This document shows positions 8,313 to 15,015 of a DNA stretch of 33,160 bases, in pieces. Position numbers and translations under genes: made by a program. Every line of letters starts with the position of its first letter. Positions within the stretch are counted from its first letter, which is position 1. Source of the DNA: Alphaproteobacteria bacterium (lineage in GTDB: Bacteria; Pseudomonadota; Alphaproteobacteria; Micavibrionales; CSBR16-224); the NCBI GenBank assembly GCA_021775895.1, contig JAJFGX010000109.1, forward strand, positions 1-33,160. The letters run 5' to 3'. The notes under the pieces were generated by a model. That model did not search any database. It was not told where the DNA came from and saw only the letters and a list, made by a program, of their open reading frames with translations.

Positions 8313-8443
8313 TGTAAAATTTTCCTTTTTTTACCGGTTAATCCTAAGCAGCTGCGTGTCAGTCTCTTTAAACCTCTATTCAAGATTTAAGAAACACCGG
8401 ACCGACTTCGTAATTAAAGCCGTTACACCTGCGTGTTTTTCTT
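8313..8443 (-). promoter_or_regulatory. rpsB 5' leader, possible autoregulatory RNA
   Basis: From the predicted start near 8443 to the rpsB ATG there are about 130 bases, unusually GC-rich for this genome. On the minus strand they contain ACACGCAGGTGT (hairpin with a GCAG loop), GTAA...TTAC around CGGCTTTAA, a second CACGCAG followed by CTGC (GCAGCTGC palindrome), and CCGGT / ACCGG that could pair across the leader, the second part near the Shine-Dalgarno. S2 is known to repress its own operon in E. coli through a leader structure; whether this one does is inference. Confidence 0.4.
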
Positions 8444-8449
8444 AACTGT

Positions 8450-8478
8450 TATGTAACGCAAAAAAACAGCTTTGTCTA
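8450..8478 (-). promoter_or_regulatory. rpsB promoter candidate
   Basis: On the minus strand TAGACA (8473-8478) is followed after exactly 17 bases by TACATA (8450-8455). The two boxes match the sigma-70 consensus at five and four positions. Confidence 0.5.
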
Positions 8479-8633
8479 GTGTTAATAATTTAATTACAAT
8501 ATTTTTATTTAAATGCGAATCGAAATAGAGAAAATTATTGTTTATATAATCATGTTTTTTTGTTATAGTTAGTTAAATTAGTGGCTAAAATAAAAAAATG
8601 ATATATTTAGTTTGTTTAAAATAACGTGCAAAA

Positions 8634-8723
8634 ACAGTATGTTACACATAGTTGATATTTATTTTATTAGTATTTCTTATTAATTTTTCATATTTTTTAT
8701 TGACAGTCTATGTGAAATACTGT
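8634..8723. repeat. Split inverted repeat upstream of TelA-like gene
   Basis: ACAGTAT-gtta-CACATAG (8634-8651) faces CTATGTG-aa-ATACTGT (8708-8723), giving two 7-bp matched blocks per arm with a 56-base centre. The right arm lies between the -35 and -10 of the candidate promoter. A further ACAGTATT occurs at 8772-8779. The layout suits a pair of operators for a dimeric regulator, but no regulator is identified. Confidence 0.45.
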
Positions 8724-8728
8724 AAAAC
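8700..8728 (+). promoter_or_regulatory. Promoter candidate of the TelA-like gene
   Basis: TTGACA (8700-8705) is followed after 17 bases by TAAAAC (8723-8728). The -35 is perfect and the -10 matches four of six positions. It would give a leader of about 150 bases. Confidence 0.45.
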
Positions 8729-8743
8729 TTAATATATCGTTAA
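8729..8743. promoter_or_regulatory. TTAA-N7-TTAA box (CtrA-type) upstream of TelA-like gene
   Basis: TTAA-TATATCG-TTAA has exact CtrA spacing and sits directly downstream of the candidate -10. Bound there, a factor would be expected to repress or to serve another promoter; TAAAAT at 8766-8771 could be a -10. Chance occurrence is a real possibility. Confidence 0.25.
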
Positions 8744-8882
8744 TAAGGCGATTAAACTTTGTGCCTAAAATACAGTATTAAGATTTTTAGTCACAGGTAT
8801 TTTTTCTGGAATAATATTTCAGGGGAAAAAGTTTGTTTAATTTTAATACTTTAATAAAGAAAGAAAAAGAGGAGATATAGTT

Positions 8883-10577
8883 ATGAGTAATGAATTTGAT
8901 TTCGATGACAACCCATTTGATACTAGTGATGATGAATTGTTCAAAAGTGACAATAATGACGCTACACCAAGTGATGATGTAGCAGGCATGGCAAAAGATG
9001 ATTTTGCAAGTAAAAGAAATGCTGAAACAGCTAGTGAACGTAAGGCTAGGGTTCAGGAGCGTGATGATATTAGAGCTAAAATAGGTTGGTCAATCCCAAA
9101 GTATGCGGATCTTGTGGAAGAAGCTGAAGGTTTTCAAGCTAGATATGCAGAGCTAAAAACTCAGTTTGAAGAGTTAAGATCTGAGGGCAAAGAAAAATCA
9201 CCCGAGGCTATTGAAATACTTAAAGAAAGAGCAGGTATTACAAAGAAAATTAATGACCTGAAAACAATAAATAACCATATCGCAACGATTGAAAAAGCAC
9301 CAACAAGCTTTAAAAACATTATTCAGTATGGGTCTGATGTTACTAGTAGCCTTGGTAGACTTTCTGATCAAATTATTGAAATGGAAGCAACGTCAACCAA
9401 TGATGACTTTACTGTGTTTAGTAATACTATGGCAGAGGTTAAAGCCGTTGCTGAAAGTAAGGATATTAAAGCGGCAACAGAATTAATATCAAACCATAGT
9501 AAAACTTTTGGTACAGCAGCAGCTAATGCTGGAGTAGCGGTTGTTAGTAAGGGTGCCGATCTTGGAAAGGGTCTGTGGAAAAAAGTTTTTGGTGGAAAGC
9601 TTGAGGCCGAAGAAAAAGAGACTGCTAAAGACATGGAAAAAGAAGAAGCATTAAGAGTTGCTCTTTTTGATAAGCATAAAACCATTAAGAATGCGAAAGA
9701 GACTATTGGCAAAATTGAAATTAGCTTAATAAATCAGGCTGCCAAAGTTAAAGCTCTTGGTGATGAAAATATGAAAGCTGTTGGTAATTTAAAATTGCTT
9801 ATTGTTGCGGGTGATGAAGTTGCACGTAGATATAGTGAAGAATGGATTCCTGTATTAATTGAAAAGCATGAGCAGGAGCCTTCTGCTGAGACAGAAAGAG
9901 ATCTTACTGACTTTGAATCTTCATATTCTGATTTTTTAGGCAAATTAGTTAGCTTAGAATCTACTATGTTTAAAGCAAGAGGCGATATTTTTGATTTCTT
10001 GGATCAACATGAACAAAATAAAGCTCAAATTAAAATAGTCCAAAACATGAAAGCAACAGAAGTAGATAGATGGATGACTGCTTTGGCTAAGTTAATATTG
10101 CAAGGTGGTAACATAGTTAAAACTAGAAAGCTGCTTGAGCATGCTGATATTGGTAGAGGGCTTGATGACATTGGTATTAATATGGCACACGCTAGTGCAA
10201 AAATACGAAAACAATTAGGCGAAAGTGAAGAAAAAGAAATAATAAATATGTTGGAAAATCGAACAGCTATGATGAAAGTTCTGGAAGATACAAAAGTTGC
10301 AGAAGTTAAGCGTAGTAAAAAGCAGCTTGAAATGCGTGATCGATTGAAAGATGGAGAAGCGGAAATGGCACAAATGAAAGACAAGTTTGATAGCCAAGCG
10401 CGTCAAATTCGTGATGATAGTCGCAAGAAGTTAGCTAATCATTCGTCTTCAAGCGCAGCTACACCAGCTACAAACGATAACGTAGAAGAATCGCCAGCAA
10501 CAAGTGGTGCATCAGATGTTGTTGCAGCGGCAGCAAAAAAACGTGCAGCAGCTAAAAAGAATGGTAATGGCATGTAG
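8883..10577 (+). CDS. TelA-like (toxic anion resistance family) coiled-coil protein, divergent
   Basis: The 564-residue cytosolic protein has an acidic N-terminus (FDFDDNPFDTSDDELF), long coiled-coil segments (about 95-150 and 270-390) and an Ala/Ser/Lys-rich tail. The central part follows the TelA family (PF05816) pattern: NLKLLIVAGDEV (family L..YI.AGEE), then DLTDFESSYSDFLGKLVSLE, then AQIKIVQN, then W..ALAKLI. TelA/KlaA-type proteins were named for tellurite resistance, but their molecular role is not established; many act with envelope or phage-stress gene clusters. No ter genes are next to it. GAGGAG precedes the ATG, and a strong terminator follows, so it is a single-gene unit. The family assignment is from pattern recall and needs a profile search. 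Confidence 0.6.
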   Translation: MSNEFDFDDNPFDTSDDELFKSDNNDATPSDDVAGMAKDDFASKRNAETASERKARVQERDDIRAKIGWSIPKYADLVEEAEGFQARYAELKTQFEELRSEGKEKSPEAIEILKERAGITKKINDLKTINNHIATIEKAPTSFKNIIQYGSDVTSSLGRLSDQIIEMEATSTNDDFTVFSNTMAEVKAVAESKDIKAATELISNHSKTFGTAAANAGVAVVSKGADLGKGLWKKVFGGKLEAEEKETAKDMEKEEALRVALFDKHKTIKNAKETIGKIEISLINQAAKVKALGDENMKAVGNLKLLIVAGDEVARRYSEEWIPVLIEKHEQEPSAETERDLTDFESSYSDFLGKLVSLESTMFKARGDIFDFLDQHEQNKAQIKIVQNMKATEVDRWMTALAKLILQGGNIVKTRKLLEHADIGRGLDDIGINMAHASAKIRKQLGESEEKEIINMLENRTAMMKVLEDTKVAEVKRSKKQLEMRDRLKDGEAEMAQMKDKFDSQARQIRDDSRKKLANHSSSSAATPATNDNVEESPATSGASDVVAAAAKKRAAAKKNGNGM

Positions 10578-10608
10578 TTAAAATATAGACTCCTCTATAT
10601 TCAAAGAG

Positions 10609-10644
10609 AAAGGCTGGTAGTTTCAAATTACCAGCCTTTTTTTT
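10609..10644 (+). terminator. Intrinsic terminator after the TelA-like gene
   Basis: AAAGGCTGGTA (10609-10619), a 9-base loop, TACCAGCCTTT, then a run of Ts. The 11-bp stem lies 32 bases past the stop. On the minus strand the A-run side gives only a weak T tail, so it serves mainly the plus-strand gene although it also lies past the stop of the convergent lipoprotein gene. Confidence 0.92.
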
Positions 10645-10668
10645 ATTTTAGTATTTTTTGTATTAGTA

Positions 10669-11154
10669 TTAGTTTACTAAAACCCAGCTACCATCTGCTT
10701 GCTTACAAGCTGTACCATAAGCAGTCTCTGCCTGACCATCAACAACAATAGTTTGTTGATATTGACGACAGTAATCACCATTATCTGCATGACCTTCACG
10801 CACGGGGGTAACAGAGCCATGATTTCCGCTCTCAGGATTTTCCCAGTCAATGGTTTGACCGATATCTGCTGAATATGCTTGCTCTGTTGCTTGACTAGCA
10901 TACATTAGATCTGCTTTATCAAGAGTTTTACCTATTTCACTACCGATGAATGCTCCCAATAGAGTTCCAACACCTGTCGCCCAAAGTTGACCATTGCCAC
11001 CACCAACTTTTGAACCAGCAATTCCACCTAGAACTGCACCAGCACCAGTTCCCATTGTTTGTTTGTTCCAGTTCCAGTTTTCTGTAGCACAGCCAGATAC
11101 CGCTAAAGCTAATCCAGCGACTACAGATAAAGTTAAAAATGTTTTTTTCATCAT
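10669..11154 (-). CDS. 17 kDa surface antigen-like outer-membrane lipoprotein
   Basis: The 161-residue protein starts with a lipoprotein signal peptide (KKTFLTLSVVAGLALAVSGC), with the lipobox Cys at residue 22. A glycine-zipper hairpin follows (GTGAGAVLGGIAGSKVGGGN and LLGAFIGSEIGKTLDKAD), then a C-terminal beta-rich domain with two Cys (DYCRQYQ, GTACKQADGSWVLV). This is the layout of the rickettsial 17 kDa antigen family found across alphaproteobacteria, an outer-membrane lipoprotein thought to help envelope integrity. Alone on its strand, with a promoter candidate at 11191-11219 and AAGGAAAAT before the start. The double Met start (MMKK) leaves one codon of doubt. Confidence 0.9.
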   Translation of the reverse strand: MMKKTFLTLSVVAGLALAVSGCATENWNWNKQTMGTGAGAVLGGIAGSKVGGGNGQLWATGVGTLLGAFIGSEIGKTLDKADLMYASQATEQAYSADIGQTIDWENPESGNHGSVTPVREGHADNGDYCRQYQQTIVVDGQAETAYGTACKQADGSWVLVN

Positions 11155-11190
11155 ATTTCCTTATATTTTTTTAAAGACAAAACCATGACT

Positions 11191-11219
11191 ATCGTATTAA
11201 AATGAATTAGATTCTGCAA
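11191..11219 (-). promoter_or_regulatory. Promoter candidate of the 17 kDa lipoprotein gene
   Basis: On the minus strand TTGCAG (11214-11219), 17 bases, TACGAT (11191-11196). Each box matches the consensus at four or more positions, and the leader would be about 30 bases. Confidence 0.45.
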
Positions 11220-11239
11220 GTAATTAGAAAGAAAAATTT

Positions 11240-11857
11240 ATGCAAGAGCAAGATTTTTGGGATAATAGCATTTCTTTTGATCCATTTTCTGTTTTTGGCA
11301 CATGGATGCGTAAAGCTGAGAAAGAGGCTGAAGAGCCTTTTGATGCTGCCGCTGTCGCTAGTGCGGACATTAATGGTAGACCATCTGTACGCATTATGTT
11401 GTTGAAAGGTATTGATGATAAAGGTTTTATATTCTTTACGAATTTTGAAAGTAATAAAGGTAGTGATTTCATTAAAAATCCTGAAGCGGCTTTCGATTTA
11501 TACTGGAAAAAACTGGGCAGGCAGATTCGGGTCAATGGAGTGGTTGAAGATATTTCCAATGATGATTCTGATGAATACTTTCACAGTCGCCCAAGAGGTA
11601 GTCAAATAGCCTCTCTAGTTTCAAAACAGTCAAAAGAACTTTCAAATCGGCAACAATTTATAGATGAAATTAGTGCCATGGAGCAAAAATATGAAGGACA
11701 AGCAATACCTCGTCCAGCACATTGGCACGGATTTCGTATTGTTCCACGTTATATAGAATTCTTTGAAGAAGGCGAGTATCGTATGCATCGAAGACGTATA
11801 TTTACTCGTGAAAATGTAGATATTAGTCATTGGGACTCAAAATTATTTTACCCTTAA
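11240..11857 (+). CDS. pdxH: Pyridoxamine/pyridoxine 5'-phosphate oxidase
   Basis: PdxH is an FMN enzyme that oxidises PNP or PMP to pyridoxal 5'-phosphate, the cofactor of GlyA elsewhere in this window. The 205-residue protein carries the FMN-binding pattern (SVRIMLLKG, FFTNFESNKG), LYWKKLGRQIRVNG, the conserved SRPRGSQIASLVSKQS, and the C-terminal signature RPAHWHGFRIVPRYIEFF ending near W...KLFYP. Length is slightly shorter than E. coli PdxH (218), the difference being at the N-terminus. It starts a plus-strand run, with sua5 10 bases downstream, suggesting co-transcription. Confidence 0.95.
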   Translation: MQEQDFWDNSISFDPFSVFGTWMRKAEKEAEEPFDAAAVASADINGRPSVRIMLLKGIDDKGFIFFTNFESNKGSDFIKNPEAAFDLYWKKLGRQIRVNGVVEDISNDDSDEYFHSRPRGSQIASLVSKQSKELSNRQQFIDEISAMEQKYEGQAIPRPAHWHGFRIVPRYIEFFEEGEYRMHRRRIFTRENVDISHWDSKLFYP

Positions 11858-11867
11858 AGGCATATTT

Positions 11868-12869
11868 ATGGCTGAAATATTAATAGCAAACTCAGATAAT
11901 ATACAAATAGCTGCAAATTCTTTAAAAAATGGAGAACTTGTTAGCTTTCCGACAGAGACAGTCTATGGGTTAGGAGCAAATGCAACTGATGATGATGCGG
12001 TTAAGAGAATATTTGAGGCTAAAAAACGACCTGATTTCAACCCTTTGATTGTACATGTTTCAGATTGGGACATGGTGGAGAAATATGCCCAGACAAATAA
12101 TAGAGCAAAGGCATTAGCTAAACATTTTTGGCCAGGACCATTGAGTATCATTTTACCTAGAAAACAAAATAGTGAATTATCTACCTATGTGAGTGGGGGG
12201 CTTGATACAGTGGCTTTGCGTCAGCCAGAGCATATTGTTGCCAAATCTTTATTAAAATGTTTTGGTCTACCTATTGCAGCACCTAGTGCTAATCTTTCTG
12301 GTAGTCTTAGCCCAACCACACCTTATCATGTTCAACAAAGCCTTGATGATAAGGTCGATATTATTCTTGCAGGAGGGAAATGTAGTATAGGCTTAGAATC
12401 AACTATTATTGATATGACAGGCGATAAGGCGGTTGTTTTAAGAGCAGGTTTTATATTGCCTGAAACAATCGCTGATTTACTTAATGAAGATGTTGAGATT
12501 GCTTATGAGAATGTAGAAGTTGATAAACCGCATTCTCCAGGACAATTATTGCGTCACTATGCACCTAATACACCATTACGCTTAAAAGCGGTTGATATTA
12601 CCAAAGACGAAATTTTGCTTGCTTTTGGCTCAACAAAGTTTATGAGTGCAGAAGGAAAGGGGGGAGTTCCTGAAGAAAGAATATTAAATTTAAGCCCATC
12701 GGGTGATTTGCTTGAAGCCGCTTCAAATCTATTTTCTATGCTACATGAGCTTGATAGCAAGGGATATTCCAGAATTGCAGTAATGGATATTCCAAAAATA
12801 GGTATAGGAATTGCGATTAATGATCGTTTATCACGTGCATCTAATGCACAAAAAGAAATAGGAGATTAA
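11868..12869 (+). CDS. L-threonylcarbamoyladenylate synthase, Sua5 type
   Basis: This is a Sua5/YciO/YrdC-domain enzyme that makes threonylcarbamoyl-AMP from Thr, bicarbonate and ATP for the t6A37 modification of ANN-decoding tRNAs. The catalytic domain shows VSFPTETVYGLGANA, KKRPDFNPLIVHV, FWPGPLSIIL, PIAAPSANLSG and GLESTIIDM. At 333 residues it has the extra C-terminal Sua5 domain (after a linker with HSPGQLLRHYAPNTPL), so it is the long Sua5 form rather than short TsaC. pgk starts 5 bases after the stop, with its Shine-Dalgarno inside the last codons of this gene, so the two are tightly coupled. Confidence 0.95.
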   Translation: MAEILIANSDNIQIAANSLKNGELVSFPTETVYGLGANATDDDAVKRIFEAKKRPDFNPLIVHVSDWDMVEKYAQTNNRAKALAKHFWPGPLSIILPRKQNSELSTYVSGGLDTVALRQPEHIVAKSLLKCFGLPIAAPSANLSGSLSPTTPYHVQQSLDDKVDIILAGGKCSIGLESTIIDMTGDKAVVLRAGFILPETIADLLNEDVEIAYENVEVDKPHSPGQLLRHYAPNTPLRLKAVDITKDEILLAFGSTKFMSAEGKGGVPEERILNLSPSGDLLEAASNLFSMLHELDSKGYSRIAVMDIPKIGIGIAINDRLSRASNAQKEIGD

Positions 12870-12874
12870 TTCTA

Positions 12875-14044
12875 ATGAAAACAATTAAAGACTTAGGAGA
12901 CTTAACAGGTAAAACAGCTTTAGTTAGAGTTGATTTTAATGTGCCGTTAAAAGATGGAGTAGTTATAGATGATTCCCGTATTCAAGCCACAATACCAACA
13001 TTACAGGCTCTGCTTGATAAACATGCACATATAGTAATTTTATCTCATTTAGGCAGACCAAAAGGGCAAGTTTGTCCTGAGTACTCATTAAAGCCTGTGG
13101 CTGATTCATTGTCTCAATTAATAGGCAAAGATGTGAGTTTTGTTGATGATTGCCTTAAATCTCCACCATCTGCATCAATTGTATTGATGCAGAATTTAAG
13201 GTTTTATACAGAGGAAGAAGCCAATGATAATGGTTTCACGGATAAGCTAGCTAGTTATGGAGATGTTTATATTAATGATGCTTTTTCAACAGCACATCGG
13301 AAACATGCATCAACCTATGCTTTAGCAAATAAATTACCTGCATATGCTGGCTGTCTGATGTCAAAAGAAATTGATGCTTTAAATAAAGCCTTGGATAACC
13401 CAAAGCGTCCTGTTGCCGCAATAATTGGTGGAGCAAAAGTATCAACAAAGTTAGCTGTACTAAACCATTTGATTGAAAAAGTAGATATGCTTGTTTTAGG
13501 CGGTGCTATGGCGAATACATTTTTGGCCGCTAATGGTTATGATGTTGGTAAATCACTACAAGAAACCTCAATGTATGACACAGCAATAGCTATAATGAAA
13601 AAGGCAAAAGAAAATGGTTGTGAAATAATTCTTCCAGTTGATGCTGTTGTTGCAAGCACTTTGGAGGAGGGGGCGACTACAGAGCAAGTTGATATAGATG
13701 CAATTCCAGCAGATAAAATGGTACTAGATATTGGTGATAATTCTATTGCGGGGATTGTTGCTAGTCTAGAAGATTGCAAAACAATATTGTGGAATGGCCC
13801 TTTAGGAGCATTTGAAATCAAGCCATTTGATATAGGAACTAACACAGTTGCAAAATATGTCGCTAAGAAAACTCAAGATAATAGCCTAATAAGCATTGCA
13901 GGTGGTGGAGATACTCTTTTTGCTTTAACTAACGCTGATGCAAAAAATGACTTTAGTTATGTTTCCACTGCTGGCGGAGCTTTCTTGGAATGGATAGAAG
14001 GCAAAGAGCTTCCTGCTATTGCAATGCTAAACCTCTCAGTATAA
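12875..14044 (+). CDS. pgk: Phosphoglycerate kinase
   Basis: PGK transfers phosphate between 1,3-bisphosphoglycerate and ADP in glycolysis. The 389 residues show LVRVDFNVPLKDG (substrate-binding loop), ILSHLGRPKG, LMQNLRFYTEEEAND, YINDAFSTAHRKHAST, AIIGGAKVSTKLAVL, LVLGGAMANTF, LWNGPLGAFE and the nucleotide-binding SIAGGGDTLFAL. Length is normal. GGAG ten bases before the ATG overlaps the end of sua5. The usual neighbours gap and fba are absent, and a TTGACA sequence begins 10 bases past its stop for the next gene. Confidence 0.97.
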   Translation: MKTIKDLGDLTGKTALVRVDFNVPLKDGVVIDDSRIQATIPTLQALLDKHAHIVILSHLGRPKGQVCPEYSLKPVADSLSQLIGKDVSFVDDCLKSPPSASIVLMQNLRFYTEEEANDNGFTDKLASYGDVYINDAFSTAHRKHASTYALANKLPAYAGCLMSKEIDALNKALDNPKRPVAAIIGGAKVSTKLAVLNHLIEKVDMLVLGGAMANTFLAANGYDVGKSLQETSMYDTAIAIMKKAKENGCEIILPVDAVVASTLEEGATTEQVDIDAIPADKMVLDIGDNSIAGIVASLEDCKTILWNGPLGAFEIKPFDIGTNTVAKYVAKKTQDNSLISIAGGGDTLFALTNADAKNDFSYVSTAGGAFLEWIEGKELPAIAMLNLSV

Positions 14045-14053
14045 AATATTTAC

Positions 14054-14086
14054 TTGACATATCTTTAGTGTTTAGGCAAATATAAA
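14054..14086 (+). promoter_or_regulatory. Possible promoter for membrane protein B
   Basis: TTGACA (14054-14059) lies in TTGACATAT, as in the promoters at 1984-2011 and 4876-4904. The best -10 (TATAAA, 14081-14086) is 21 bases away, longer than ideal, so the -10 choice is uncertain. Confidence 0.3.
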
Positions 14087-14102
14087 TAACGAGGCATTAA
14101 CA

Positions 14103-14810
14103 ATGGTAGGTAAAACATTAAAACAAAAACTTGCAGGGGCTGTACTTAAAGTATTACCTGAAGATGGAGATGTAACTTTAGCAATTTTTGCACCTGTTTT
14201 ATTCGTAGGACTAGTAACATTTGGTTTAGACCCTGTACTACAAGAAGTGCCTGAAAATACTGGCGGTTCAGAGAATAGAACTAGAGTACTTGAAGCATTT
14301 CAGGGCAGGGCAAGTTCAATTATAAAAATGCAAGAATTACTGAATAAGTCAAACCCTATAAAAACTAATGATACTTTGAGCCTGCTTGGCGTTGATAATA
14401 TGGTTTCAGAAAATACCACAATGTTAAACCCATTATCTGAAGATGACTTAAATAATAATATAGTTGATTTGTTTACGGCATTGGCTAGTGATGTTGATAT
14501 GACAGAGGTAGATGCTGGAAATATTGTTACAAAATTAAGTGATGCGGATATTACTGTAAATAATTATATCAATGATACTAATGATATAAACACAGCATAT
14601 TTAGATGAATGCCGTATAAGTAATACAGATAACGTATCTGACATTTATAATTGTACGAAAGAAAAAGAAAATGATCCTTTTGCTATATTGTTTCTTTCAT
14701 CAGCCCCCCTAGCTCTTGGGTTAGAAGTTTTATTACTTTCTGCTTATAAGAAAAATGGTTTTGTTCGTAATTACTTAAAAAAGGCTGCCGCTCCATCAAC
14801 AAAATATTAA
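14103..14810 (+). CDS. Two-helix membrane protein of unknown function (B)
   Basis: I do not recognise a family. The 235-residue protein has a short amphipathic N-terminus, a hydrophobic helix at about residues 23-43 (LAIFAPVLFVGLVTFGL), a polar acidic middle of ~145 residues, a second helix at about 193-214 and a basic C-terminus. Two cysteines (C170 in DEC and C184 in YNC) sit just before helix 2. Layout, length, Cys placement and a stretch after helix 1 (VPENTGGSENRTRVLEAF against TPDNITSSNSVMEAM) parallel the protein at 1251-1949. GAGG precedes the ATG, and a TTGACA box lies at 14054-14059, so it may have its own promoter after pgk. Confidence 0.8.
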   Translation: MVGKTLKQKLAGAVLKVLPEDGDVTLAIFAPVLFVGLVTFGLDPVLQEVPENTGGSENRTRVLEAFQGRASSIIKMQELLNKSNPIKTNDTLSLLGVDNMVSENTTMLNPLSEDDLNNNIVDLFTALASDVDMTEVDAGNIVTKLSDADITVNNYINDTNDINTAYLDECRISNTDNVSDIYNCTKEKENDPFAILFLSSAPLALGLEVLLLSAYKKNGFVRNYLKKAAAPSTKY

Positions 14811-14878
14811 CGAAAGGTTAATTGCTTAATTTACCTGATTAACACAGATTAATTTTTGTTAACTTATTTTTTATTGCT

Positions 14879-14911
14879 TTAACTATTTATTAACTAGTTC
14901 AGAGTTATACT
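14879..14911 (+). promoter_or_regulatory. CtrA-type box plus -10, candidate small-RNA promoter
   Basis: TTAA-CTATTTA-TTAA (14879-14893) has exact CtrA spacing and is followed after 12 bases by TATACT (14906-14911), five of six matches to a -10. This is close to the layout of CtrA-activated promoters, where the box replaces the -35. Other TTAA half-sites cluster at 14818-14866. Confidence 0.35.
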
Positions 14912-14917
14912 AAAGAT

Positions 14918-15015
14918 ATGGAAAGAGTTTTTTAGTTTGGTTTCTTTGGATCTCATTTCATTTTTGCCTCCTCATAATATATATAGCCCGACCATTATTT
15001 GGTCGGGTTTTTTTT
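14918..15015 (+). ncRNA. Candidate small RNA with anti-Shine-Dalgarno motif
   Basis: Between the promoter candidate at 14879-14911 and the strong terminator at 14985-15015 lie about 98 bases without a convincing ORF. The middle is U-rich and contains GCCTCCTC, complementary to Shine-Dalgarno sequences, in a stretch not obviously paired, followed by an AT run and the terminator hairpin. This could equally be the 3' untranslated end of the 14103 gene, whose stop is 177 bases upstream of the terminator stem. Confidence 0.35.
14985..15015 (+). terminator. Strong intrinsic terminator
   Basis: CCCGACC (14987-14993), loop ATTATTT, GGTCGGG (15001-15007), then eight Ts. It points along the plus strand; the minus strand has no T-run after the stem. 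It is remote from the nearest plus-strand gene and abuts the stop of the convergent LRR gene. Confidence 0.92.

Larger units (their letters stand above)
8479..8882. other. AT-rich intergenic region between rpsB and the TelA-like gene
   Basis: About 400 very AT-rich bases with no supportable ORF. They hold a long imperfect inverted repeat (8634-8723), a TTGACA promoter candidate (8700-8728), a TTAA-N7-TTAA box (8729-8743) and GAGGAG before the TelA-like ATG. No tRNA or small RNA gene is visible. Confidence 0.6.

Noticed and set aside
10025-10384. 119-residue minus-strand ORF within the TelA-like gene
   Set aside because: Antisense to a coiled-coil coding frame, giving a typical Ile/Ser/Phe-rich shadow.
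14818-14870. Dense TTAA cluster as an array of CtrA sites
   Set aside because: The spacings are 4, 6 or more bases rather than 7, and the region is extremely AT-rich. Only 14879-14893 has the exact spacing.
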